Assembly: GCF_017982655.1 (NCBI RefSeq) | Contig: NZ_JABXYX010000021.1 | Coordinates: 1 to 64,000 of the forward strand | DNA: 64,000 nt | Reading direction: 5' to 3' | Source of the DNA: Brasilonema sp. CT11 | GTDB lineage: Bacteria; Cyanobacteriota; Cyanobacteriia; Cyanobacteriales; Nostocaceae | Shown: positions 53,323 to 61,359 of the stretch, piece after piece | Layout: every line of letters begins with the position of its first letter | How positions within the stretch are numbered: position 1 is the stretch's first letter | The notes under the pieces: model-generated | Told to the model about the DNA's origin: nothing | What the model saw: the letters and a program-made list of their open reading frames with translations, nothing else | Database searches by the model: none | Translations under genes and position numbers: made by a program

Positions 53323-54901
53323 TTATAACATCCTCTTTGGATGCTGATATCATCTGAGGTTTGGTACGACGCCCTACCCAAAAAGCAACCGTTGCGATCG
53401 CACCCCCTCCCCCCACTACAACCCACCAAGGAAGTGCTGAATTTTCAGCTACATCTTTCTCCCCTGCTCCCCTGCTCCCTTTCTCCCCTGCTTCCTTGCT
53501 CCCATGCTCAAGAGCTTGTCCACCACCTCGCAAAGACTGAGCATAAAGTTGAGGCGATCGCTGAGTAACAATCATATCCCCTTCAAATAACCCAGTTTTC
53601 ACCTCAACCATATCCCCAGAAGTTTCACCCAAAGTCACTTCAACAGGCTGGTAGGCGTTACCATTTTGTACATAAACCAGTTTATTGCCATTCGCCTCAA
53701 CCACAGCCGAACTAGGAATAACCAAAGTAGCTGTTGATGTTTGGTCTGTCAAAACTTCTAGTTGAGCAAACATCCCTGGCTTAAGAACTCCTCCTAAATT
53801 ATCTATTTGGGCTTTCACAGGAACTACCCGCGTTTCGCCTTCTACCACTGAACCAATCACAGCAATTTGTCCTGTGAATGTGCGATTAGGCATAGAAGCA
53901 ACCTTCAAACTGACCCGTTGACCTCTCCTTACCTTGCCCAAATCTTTTTCATAGATATTTGCAGTAGCATAAACTCGACTGTCATTGACAATCGTCATCA
54001 GCTTACCACCTGCATCCTCAAACGATTGCCCTAAGGTGACTTCTCTATCCGCAACCCGACCAGAAATCGGGGCTGTTACCGTGACCAGTCCCTTAGCATT
54101 GGCGCTGTTTCCCAGTTGTTGCAACCGAGTTTGATAAGTAGCATTACTAAGTTGTATATGTTTTTTTGCTACTTCAACTGCTGCGATCGCGCGTTTGAGT
54201 TTATTTTCAGCATCAATCACGTCCCGACGGCTCGAAGCTTTGGTGAGTTCAGCTTTTGCCTCTGCTAGCTTAGTTTCGGATTCTAGAGCATCACGTCGTC
54301 GTAAAGCGCCAGAATCTGCTAACTGCTTGTCCTTGTCGTACTTTTCTTGAGCAAATCCAACTTGACTCTGTGCAGAGGCTATTTCTGCTGCAGCTATCTG
54401 CTGATATTTTTCGTAGTTTTGCCGAGCCAGCTGTAAATCAGCTTGCGCTTGCTGTAAATCAGCCTCACCTTCAGCAAGTTTTTCTTGGGAGTTCACCCGC
54501 AATTCTACCAAGTCAGGACTAGTGACAACAGCAACAGGTTGACCTTTTTTCACGACTGCACCGGGTTCCACCAACAACTCAACCACTTTTGCCTTGGAAA
54601 TTGGAGTATTGACTTCCGCTTTTTGACTGGGTAGAGTTTCAATCTGTCCAGTGGTTTTAATTCCAACAGCAAGCCGCTGGCGTTTTGCTGGCTCGACTTT
54701 TATTCCCAGCCGTTTAGCAGTTTGAGCATCCACCTTAATAGAACTAGCAGCACTACTTGCTTCACTTCCTCCTTGAAATTCATTTCCGTGTCCGCCGTGA
54801 GCTAAAACAGCTGCGGGACTTGCGAATAACAGCAGACTTGCGAGTGTGCCAGAAACACAACGAATTGCTGTGAGTGGTTGGGAACGCAGAGAGTTAGGCA
54901 T
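53189..54901 (-). CDS. RND efflux periplasmic adaptor (CusB/CopB-like)
   Basis: The 570-residue adaptor has a signal peptide (ASLLLFASPAAVLA) followed by the His-rich HGGHGNEF. Next come a barrel-sandwich/biotinyl-lipoyl part (KVVELLVEPGAVVKKGQPVAVVTSPDL), a long helical hairpin (about 130-270), the second lipoyl half (GLVTVTAPISGRVADREVTLGQSF) and the beta-barrel (VYATANIYEKDLGKV...). It joins the pump to an outer-membrane channel. Residues ~485-505 (HGSKEAGEKGSRGAGEKD) translate the GGGAGCA-type repeat common in gaps of this genome. A late transmembrane helix (VVVGGGGAIATVAFWVG, ~515-531) and a Ser/Thr/His tail overlapping GUN4 follow. Site 3 lies 85 bp upstream. Confidence 0.9.
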   Translation of the reverse strand: MPNSLRSQPLTAIRCVSGTLASLLLFASPAAVLAHGGHGNEFQGGSEASSAASSIKVDAQTAKRLGIKVEPAKRQRLAVGIKTTGQIETLPSQKAEVNTPISKAKVVELLVEPGAVVKKGQPVAVVTSPDLVELRVNSQEKLAEGEADLQQAQADLQLARQNYEKYQQIAAAEIASAQSQVGFAQEKYDKDKQLADSGALRRRDALESETKLAEAKAELTKASSRRDVIDAENKLKRAIAAVEVAKKHIQLSNATYQTRLQQLGNSANAKGLVTVTAPISGRVADREVTLGQSFEDAGGKLMTIVNDSRVYATANIYEKDLGKVRRGQRVSLKVASMPNRTFTGQIAVIGSVVEGETRVVPVKAQIDNLGGVLKPGMFAQLEVLTDQTSTATLVIPSSAVVEANGNKLVYVQNGNAYQPVEVTLGETSGDMVEVKTGLFEGDMIVTQRSPQLYAQSLRGGGQALEHGSKEAGEKGSRGAGEKDVAENSALPWWVVVGGGGAIATVAFWVGRRTKPQMISASKEDVITTSLSQREETHRLPSYPTKTHLHPNSTHPTSHQQQVDVQSELRS

Positions 54902-54985
54902 TGCGCTTCAAAAGTTTTTGAGTACTGGATTGCTTATTTGTGTGAGCGCTCTAGATACACACACCTTTTAGTTTTGCAGCCAGAA

Positions 54986-55003
54986 ATGAAATGAGGATGA
55001 AAT
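54986..55003 (-). promoter_or_regulatory. Direct repeat ATGAAAT-N4-ATGAAAT, site 3
   Basis: ATGAAAT-GAGG-ATGAAAT, in the context AGAAATGAAATGAGGATGAA, lies between the DUF305 gene and the adaptor gene, 85 bp upstream of the adaptor start. Including flanks it is identical over about 20 bases to site 4. Confidence 0.65.
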
Positions 55004-55023
55004 AGCGCTGTTTGTTGATCTTG

Positions 55024-55731
55024 TTACTGCTTATACCAAGCTTGTCGCCACTTCTTCATTTGTGCAATTTCTTGTTGTTGAGAAGTGATGATATTTTGAG
55101 CCAGTTTCTTGATTTCAGGGCGCTTGGACTTATTCAATGCATCTTGCGCCATTGTCACCGCTGCTTCATGATGTGGAATCATTGCATTGATGAAGCGCAA
55201 GTCAAAGTCGTTATCAGCCGCTCCCAAGTCCATGTCCATTCGCATAGCTTTAGATTGTTCAGGAGACATTTCCATCATGTGATTCATCTGAGCGTTCCAA
55301 GCCATTGGCGTGCTAGGTGCTTTGGGATACCAAGCTGTACGCCACTGTTTCAACTCAGCGATTTCTTTGTTTTGAGCTTTGATAATTTCCTGTGCCAGCT
55401 TTTTGATTTCAGGACGTTTTGATTTTTGCAGGGCAACTTTAGCCATCACCACAGCACCTTCATGGTGTGGAGTCATCGCATCAATGAACCGCAAATCGTA
55501 GTTCGCATCCGCTGAACCTAAATCCATGCTGTGATTCATGTCACTACTATGATTCATACCACCGTGGTTCATCTGCTGCTTATCGCTAGCCTCAGTTGCA
55601 GTGGTGTTTGGGGCTTGAGTTTGATTTTGAGAAGCAGTTGTAGAACAAGCGGTTAAGGATGCGAGTGCGATAAAAGTAACTGTAAAAAACCCAGTTTTCC
55701 AAGAAACACGTTGCATAGAATTTTTATCCAT
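55024..55731 (-). CDS. DUF305 lipoprotein with two copies of the domain (CopM-like)
   Basis: The 235-residue protein has a lipoprotein signal (FIALASLTAC) and a His/Met-rich stretch (MNHGGMNHSSDMNHSM, about 55-70). Two DUF305 repeats follow (ANYDLRFIDAMTPHHEGAVVMA and DNDFDLRFINAMIPHHEAAVTMA, each ending in RPEIKKLAQ.II..Q..EIA..K.WR..WY). DUF305 is a ferritin-like four-helix bundle; the Synechocystis member CopM is a periplasmic copper binder encoded with copRS. ATG 55731 has GAGGAAC about ten bases upstream. It is divergent from the response regulator gene and shares a region that holds site 4. Confidence 0.85.
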   Translation of the reverse strand: MDKNSMQRVSWKTGFFTVTFIALASLTACSTTASQNQTQAPNTTATEASDKQQMNHGGMNHSSDMNHSMDLGSADANYDLRFIDAMTPHHEGAVVMAKVALQKSKRPEIKKLAQEIIKAQNKEIAELKQWRTAWYPKAPSTPMAWNAQMNHMMEMSPEQSKAMRMDMDLGAADNDFDLRFINAMIPHHEAAVTMAQDALNKSKRPEIKKLAQNIITSQQQEIAQMKKWRQAWYKQ

Positions 55732-56200
55732 ATTATGGTTTGTTCCTCTATTCTGAAATCTCCAGTCAACTAGAGAGTCAACTATAATGTTTTCCTATAG
55801 TAGTTAACTGTTGGTGCAAGCTCCTATGCGCACCGAACACACCGCGAAGGAAGAAAGTCTTTGCTGTTCCACTCGCAATTCAGGACTTAGCCAGGACTTT
55901 CAGGTGAGAGATTTGTTTAACTTTACCTAATACTTAGTATTTCAAACAGAAATGAAATGAGGATGAAATGCCCAGCAATCATCCGAGAAAATCTATCAAC
56001 TCTTCTCAACTATAGAATTCCTATTTGATTTTTGCGAAGCTTCGTACACTTTAGATGTGGAATAGCTTAGTATCTCAGACGACGACAGCTAACTTCCGCG
56101 TTATCCCGCACGCCATTTCCGTTTTCTGTCCAAAGCCAGTACATTAAAGGAAAATTTTTATCTATAATTATAGATAAAATTAGTAAAAAAAGATACAAAA
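55732..56200. promoter_or_regulatory. Divergent control region of the DUF305 and response-regulator genes
   Basis: The 469-bp gap contains site 4 (55952-55969), a 12-bp-spaced direct repeat AGTCAACTA (55764 and 55776) close to the DUF305 start, and a copy of TTAGATGTGGAATAGCTTA (56051-56069) that recurs at the end of the IS630 fossil (59418-59436). No gene is seen. Confidence 0.5.
55952..55969. promoter_or_regulatory. Direct repeat ATGAAAT-N4-ATGAAAT, site 4
   Basis: ATGAAAT-GAGG-ATGAAAT lies 221 bp upstream of the DUF305 gene and 232 bp upstream of the regulator gene, which diverge. It is the candidate autoregulatory site of the two-component system. Confidence 0.65.
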
Positions 56201-56878
56201 GTGAAAATTCTGCTAGTAGAAGATGATGAGCGAATAGCAGAAGTTTTAGCAGAAGCTTTTGCTAAACAAAATTATGTAGTTGATATTGCGTTCGATGGCG
56301 AAATTGCATGGGATTATATTAAAATTTCGCCATATGACTTGATTGTACTAGATTTGATGTTACCAAAAATAGATGGTATTAGTCTTTGTCATCAGTTTAG
56401 AAACGAAGGTCATTCAATGCCTATCTTAATGCTAACAGCCAAAGATACTAGCACAGATAAAGTTATAGGATTGGATGCAGGAGCAGATGATTATGTTGTC
56501 AAACCTTTCAATTTACAAGAGCTAATGGCTCGTACTCGCGCGTTACTACGACGTGGGAATATTACTCTACCATCAATATTGGAATGGGAAAATTTACGTT
56601 TAAATTCAAGCATTTGTGAAGTCAAATACTCAGATAAATTATTACATTTTACACCAAAGGAATATAGAATTTTAGAGTTATTAATGCGTAATAGTCACCG
56701 TACTTTTAGCCGTAGCGAAATTGTTGAGCATTTATGGTCATTTGAAGAACTCCCAGGAGATGAGACAGTTAAAGTTCATATAAGAAGCTTACGTCAAAAA
56801 TTAAAATCATTAGGCGCCGCTCCTGATTTTATAGAAACAGTTTACGGCTTAGGTTATAGGCTAAAGCAAACTTTTTAA
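56201..56878 (+). CDS. OmpR-family response regulator (CopR-like)
   Basis: The 225-residue protein starts with GTG 56201 (KILLVEDDERIAEVL). The receiver has phosphoacceptor Asp51 (LIVLDLMLP), Thr/Ser of MLTAKD and Lys of YVVKPF. The C-terminal winged helix (LHFTPKEYRILELLM, then VKVHIRSLRQKLKSL) binds DNA as dimers on direct repeats with 11-bp period, matching the ATGAAAT sites around it. The kinase gene follows after four bases, so the two are co-transcribed. Copper sensing is inferred from neighbours. Confidence 0.9.
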   Translation: MKILLVEDDERIAEVLAEAFAKQNYVVDIAFDGEIAWDYIKISPYDLIVLDLMLPKIDGISLCHQFRNEGHSMPILMLTAKDTSTDKVIGLDAGADDYVVKPFNLQELMARTRALLRRGNITLPSILEWENLRLNSSICEVKYSDKLLHFTPKEYRILELLMRNSHRTFSRSEIVEHLWSFEELPGDETVKVHIRSLRQKLKSLGAAPDFIETVYGLGYRLKQTF

Positions 56879-56882
56879 ATTT

Positions 56883-58187
56883 ATGTTCCAGGCTTTACGT
56901 TGGCGATTACTATCATTTTATACAGGAATTATGGTAGCGATTATAGGAACATCAACCATAGCTGTGTATCAATTTGTCGCTTATAATCTTCACGAACAAA
57001 TAGACCGTGAATTAATAACTTTAGCTGATGCAGCAAGACATAATCTAGAACCAATAAAAAAAGACCCTAATGCAATTAACCGCAAACTAAAGATAAATTT
57101 TGATAATGATGGTGATTTAGATATTCCTTGGCAGGATTTGCGCGAAAGTAACCAAAGTATAGAATGGTTTGATGCAGATGGTAAATTAATTGGCAAAGCT
57201 GGAAAACAATTTAGTGTATTACCTTTTACTAAAAGTTTCCAAATAGTACAACAAGGTCAACTTCGTACTCTAACTATCCCTGTATACCCTTCAAAAGTAG
57301 ATCAACGAAATAAGCAGCGACTCCAAGGTTACGTTCGCGTTAGTGAATCTATAGATAGACTCTCAGCAGAGCTAAACAGACTTCTTCGGGGTTTAAGTTT
57401 AGGAGGAGTAATTTCTTTGATACTAACTGTTTTAGGTGGTTTATGGCTAACACGACAATCTTTGATGCCAATTGAGCAAAGTTTCCAGCGGTTAAAACAA
57501 TTTACAGCAGATGCTTCTCATGAATTGCGTAGTCCCTTGACAGTTATTAAAACTTCGGTTGAGGTAATGCAAGATTATCCAGATACTGTTCCTGCAAATA
57601 CCAAAAAGTTAGCACTTATAGCCTCAGCTACTAACCAAATGACTCGTTTAGTCGAAGATTTACTTTTGCTTGCCCGTACTGATGCTGCTTCACCAACTCC
57701 TGCAAGCGAATGGTTATCAATACCTTTAGACGAGCTTCTAGAAGATTTGGTTGATTTGTTGCAACAACAAGCAGAAGCGAAAGAAATCACTCTTAGGTTA
57801 GATGCATCTGATGAAGTATTTGTTGAAGGTGATGCGGCTCAGTTAAAACGCTTATTTTCTAACTTATTGGAGAACGCTCTACAATATACGCCTATTAAAG
57901 GAAATGTAAATGTTTCCATCGATAAGCAGGAACGCTTTGTATTTGTTAGGGTTCAAGATACTGGTATCGGCATAGCAAAAGAACATCTGAAGTTAGTTTT
58001 CCAGCGCTTTTGGCGCGCGGATCAAGCTAGAAGTAGGCGTGACGGTGGTTCTGGCTTAGGATTAGCGATTGCACAAGCGATTGCTCAAAGGCATGGGGGG
58101 GAAATTACTATTAGTAGTGAGGTTGGCTTTGGTAGCTGCTTCTATGTGCGTCTACCGATAGATAATTCATACTTTAGGCATATTTGA
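56883..58187 (+). CDS. Sensor histidine kinase (CopS-like), partner of the preceding regulator
   Basis: The 434-residue kinase has transmembrane segments at about 9-31 and 168-188, a ~135-residue periplasmic sensor, then a HAMP-like linker (SLMPIEQSFQRLKQF). HisKA has phosphoacceptor His213 (DASHELRSPL), and the HATPase shows NALQYTP, DTGIGIA and GGSGLGLAIAQ. The periplasmic domain is poor in His, Cys and Met, so a direct metal site is not obvious. Four bases separate it from the regulator gene. Confidence 0.9.
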   Translation: MFQALRWRLLSFYTGIMVAIIGTSTIAVYQFVAYNLHEQIDRELITLADAARHNLEPIKKDPNAINRKLKINFDNDGDLDIPWQDLRESNQSIEWFDADGKLIGKAGKQFSVLPFTKSFQIVQQGQLRTLTIPVYPSKVDQRNKQRLQGYVRVSESIDRLSAELNRLLRGLSLGGVISLILTVLGGLWLTRQSLMPIEQSFQRLKQFTADASHELRSPLTVIKTSVEVMQDYPDTVPANTKKLALIASATNQMTRLVEDLLLLARTDAASPTPASEWLSIPLDELLEDLVDLLQQQAEAKEITLRLDASDEVFVEGDAAQLKRLFSNLLENALQYTPIKGNVNVSIDKQERFVFVRVQDTGIGIAKEHLKLVFQRFWRADQARSRRDGGSGLGLAIAQAIAQRHGGEITISSEVGFGSCFYVRLPIDNSYFRHI

Positions 58188-58290
58188 GGAAAAACTTTTG
58201 TTCCTTTCCGAGTTCTTTACCTTTGGTAATTTAACCTTAAAAACGAACGGCTGCAAACTATCTGATATAAAAGGCAATTAAAGCACGGAT

Positions 58291-58986
58291 ATGCCACAAA
58301 CACCTCATACTGAGCAACATTTCACCGCTGGCGAGGTTGTTCGAGACATTGTAATAGGAGTAAGCGATGGGTTAACGGTTCCATTTGCGTTAGCAGCAGG
58401 GTTGTCTGGCGCCGTTAGTTCGACCCACATTGTTGTTACCGCTGGTCTAGCCGAAGTTGCGGCTGGTTCAATTGCTATGGGTTTAGGGGGCTATCTTGCA
58501 GCCAAAAGTGATGAAGAACATTATGCCTCAGAACTCAAGCGTGAGCAACGCGAACTCAGAGAAAAGCCTGGAGCAGAGATGAGTGAAGTAATGGAAATAT
58601 TTCAATCTTATGGCTTGCCACGAGAACAAAGTGAGCATTTTGCTCAAAGATTATTGCAAAACCCGCGTGCTTCAGTCGATTTTATGATGCGTTTCGAGTT
58701 AGGTTTAGAAAAACCTGCTCCCCAACGAGCTTTGAAAAGTGCGTTTACTATTGCTGGCTCTTATATTGCTGGAGGATTAATACCTCTGAGCCCTTATATT
58801 TTAATTAATAATGCTAAAACTGCACTTGTTATATCAGTAGTTATTACAAACGTTGCTTTAACAATATTTGGCTATATCAAAGGTCGCTTTACTGGTGCCA
58901 GACCTTTTCGCAGTGCATTTCAAACTGTTATAACTGGAGGACTTGCTGCTGCTGCCGCCTTTTTTATTGCTAAGTCGATTTCATAA
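58291..58986 (+). CDS. VIT/CCC1-family transporter
   Basis: The 231-residue membrane protein has the CCC1/VIT1 signature: VRDIVIGVSDGLTVPFALAAGLSGA in helix 1, AGSIAMGLGGYLAAKSDEEHY at helix 2, a soluble helical metal-binding domain (about 75-140, E-rich, ELKREQRELREKP...) and three closing helices. Family members move Fe2+ or Mn2+, usually out of the cytosol. It follows the kinase by 103 bp on the same strand and might share its transcript, extending the metal theme of the locus. Confidence 0.9.
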   Translation: MPQTPHTEQHFTAGEVVRDIVIGVSDGLTVPFALAAGLSGAVSSTHIVVTAGLAEVAAGSIAMGLGGYLAAKSDEEHYASELKREQRELREKPGAEMSEVMEIFQSYGLPREQSEHFAQRLLQNPRASVDFMMRFELGLEKPAPQRALKSAFTIAGSYIAGGLIPLSPYILINNAKTALVISVVITNVALTIFGYIKGRFTGARPFRSAFQTVITGGLAAAAAFFIAKSIS

Positions 58987-59049
58987 GTTTAAAAAAACAT
59001 GCTTCTTGCTTGCTTGCTTTAGACCTTACAACTAGCAAGGAACACAATC

Positions 59050-59421
59050 GTGAATAATATTAAAGCACCTCGCTTACCTAAAAACAAAGCTGCGCTCCGC
59101 GCAGATCGCAAAGAGAAACTTTAGTATCTGAGTTGAAAGAAAGCCACTCTGGGCAGTTAACGCAACGGATACTAATTTTATTATTGATGGATGATGAAAA
59201 GACGTACCAAGAGATTAGCGACTTTTTAGCCTGCATATAGCCCTGATTATAACCTAATTGAACTGGTATGGCATTCTACGAAGGAATACATAGCACACAG
59301 ATTATTTAAATCCATATCCGATTTACAAGTATTATTGGACAGACTGTTAAATCAGGGAGAGTTAATAATTAAATGGCAGAGAAAAATCAAAAACAAGGGT
59401 AATGCTGTTATTGCAAGTTAG
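59050..59421 (+). pseudogene. IS630-family transposase fossil with internal deletion
   Basis: The N-terminal helix-turn-helix is recognisable from 59062 (KAPRLPKNKAALRADRKEKL, stop) and in a second frame ELKESHSGQLTQRILILLLM, then DDEKTYQEISDFLAC up to 59234. It jumps directly to the C-terminal end from 59236 (YSPDYNLIELVWHSTKEYIA, then HRLFKSISDLQVLLDRLL and GELIIKWQRKIKNKG), stop 59419-59421. About 200 or more catalytic residues between them are deleted. The GCTGCGCTCCGCGCAGATCGC segment at 59089-59109 is a repeat insertion. TTAGATGTGGAACAGCTTA directly behind the stop may be the element end. Confidence 0.75.
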
Positions 59422-59554
59422 ATGTGGAACAGCTTACGTGGTGGTGTATGTGATTCAAATTAGAACCGCTATATTCCCTATTCTCTGTTCCCTTCATTCC
59501 TTCGCCAATTTATGAGTAGCGTAAAGACGTTGCACTACAACGTCTTCACAAATG

Positions 59555-60634
59555 TTAATCTCCTAAATAAATACCTAAACCACGAGCAGTTTTGACTAAA
59601 GTATCCTCTGGGTTGACAGCTCTATACTGAGCGATCGCCTCAGCAATGGGTACAGGAAAAACTCGACGATTTTGCCATGTTACCATGTGATCATATTTAC
59701 CTTCATCGATAAGGTTTACTGCTGCTACACCAAAGGCAGCAGCCACGAGTCGATCCAGTGGTGAAGCGGTTCCACCTCGTTGGATGTGTCCTAATACTGT
59801 GACTCGGGTTTCTGCACCAATGCGATCGCTAATTTGATCAGCTAAGTATTGACCAATACCACCATACCGAGATTGACCCAAGCGATTTGTCATTGTGATA
59901 CTTTCACCTTCTTGAGTACGAACTGCCTCGGAAACAATAATTAAACAATAGTTTTTGCCTTTTTCTTGGCGCTGTTTAATTTTGTGGCAAATGTGGTCAA
60001 TCGTGTAGAGAATTTCTGGAATTAAAATCACATCTGCGCCCCCAGCAATTCCCGCAGCAATGGCAATGTGTCCTGCATCACGACCCATGACTTCTAAAAT
60101 CATGACTCGACTGTGAGAAGCAGCTGTAAAATGTAACCTATCGAGTGCTTCTGTGGCAATATTAACTGCAGTATCAAAACCGATCGCATGTTCGGTAATC
60201 CCAATATCATTATCAATCGTTTTGGGAATACCTACTAAATTAATACCGCCTTGTTGTGCCAAGCGACGGAGAATAGCCAAGCTACCATCGCCACCAATCC
60301 CAATCAAAGCATCTAAACCGAGTTGATGGTAGCCTGCAATGATTTCTTCTGAGCGATCGCATACACTGCCATCAGCCATAGGAAAAGCAAAAGGATCACC
60401 TTTGTTGGTGGTTCCTAACATTGTCCCACCAGAAGTTAATAGCGGGTCAACTTGGTCGATTTCCAGTTTTGTGAATTGCGGTGGACGCGCCATTAATCCC
60501 ACAGTTGCTTGACGAATTCCCAGCACTTCCCAACCTTTTCCACAAGCACAATGAACAACAGCTCTGATCACTGCATTCAAACCAGAGCAATCTCCTCCAC
60601 TAGTAAGAATGCCAATACGTTTGTATTTTCCCAT
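59555..60634 (-). CDS. pfkA: 6-phosphofructokinase
   Basis: The 359-residue enzyme phosphorylates fructose 6-phosphate in glycolysis. It shows GGDCSGLN (13-20), GGDGS (114-118), PKTIDNDI (137-144), the fructose-6-phosphate helix FDTAV (about 153-157) and MGRDAGHIA (about 177-185). Gly117 at the position of E. coli Gly104 points to ATP as donor, whereas Lys138 (PKTIDND) at the position of Gly124 is the residue typical of PPi-dependent enzymes. This Gly/Lys combination occurs in the ATP-dependent actinobacterial enzymes, so ATP is more likely, but donor choice is not certain. Confidence 0.93.
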   Translation of the reverse strand: MGKYKRIGILTSGGDCSGLNAVIRAVVHCACGKGWEVLGIRQATVGLMARPPQFTKLEIDQVDPLLTSGGTMLGTTNKGDPFAFPMADGSVCDRSEEIIAGYHQLGLDALIGIGGDGSLAILRRLAQQGGINLVGIPKTIDNDIGITEHAIGFDTAVNIATEALDRLHFTAASHSRVMILEVMGRDAGHIAIAAGIAGGADVILIPEILYTIDHICHKIKQRQEKGKNYCLIIVSEAVRTQEGESITMTNRLGQSRYGGIGQYLADQISDRIGAETRVTVLGHIQRGGTASPLDRLVAAAFGVAAVNLIDEGKYDHMVTWQNRRVFPVPIAEAIAQYRAVNPEDTLVKTARGLGIYLGD

Positions 60635-61359
60635 ATGTTATTTAACATTTCAAACGTGAAATATATTTAGTAGTAGATTAAACGATTAGCAGCACTCAAT
60701 AACCAAAAATTTTCGGGTAATTTTATATTGGGTAATTTTATATATAGCAAATCTGCCCTAGTGTCAAGAACTAGGGGGTAAGGGTGTAAGGGGGTAAGGG
60801 TGTAAGGGGATAACTCTTAAGAAACACATTTTCAAACCCTTATCTAGCAAGGATTTCGAGACATTGTGTTTCTTCCATATGTAACGGGAGCGCTGCGCTT
60901 TGCGCAATCGCCGCGCCCGTAAGAGGCTCACATTTTGCACCAATAAAAATTGATGGTACTTAATCACTCGGTATTACGAATGGAAAAAATACTCTTTTCA
61001 CGCCAGAGACCTACGGAGGGAGACCCTCCTGCAGTACTGGCTCCCCTACACCCTTATCCCCTTACACCCTTACACCCCTACACCCCTATGTTTCTTAAGA
61101 GGTCTGTTTTAAACACAGGCTCCTTTTCTTTTTATACTTGTACAAACACCTTGCTTTGATCACGCTTGTGCTTTTTTATAGCAGTCGCCAGGTAGATTAG
61201 GACACGAACTAATGAGAAAACATGGTCACCAAGAGACTTTCAAGTCTGTTAAGCGTTCCCTGTTCCCTGTTAAGCGTTCCCTGTTTCCTGCGATGCACTG
61301 AGCTTGTCGAAGTGTTCCCTGCTATAAGTCTAAATTCCAGTACTTTAGGAAAGTTTTTT
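60635..61359. repeat. Long repeat-rich gap
   Basis: GGGGTAAGGGTGTAA tandem repeats lie at 60773-60812, GGGAGCGCTGCGCTTTGCGC at 60888-60907, CGGAGGGAGACCCTCC plus TGCAGTACTGGCTCCC at 61013-61045, an ACACCCTT/ACACCCCT array at 61047-61088, and GTTCCCTGTTAAGC units with GCGATGCACTGAGC at 61251-61320. No gene is convincing. An in-frame upstream ATG for the next gene (61222) lies in this repeat DNA and is not used in my reading. Confidence 0.65.

Noticed and set aside
61222-61359. 46-codon upstream extension of the alpha/beta-hydrolase-like gene
   Set aside because: It is translated repeat DNA (SVPCSLLSVPC) and a good ribosome-binding site exists before ATG 61360.
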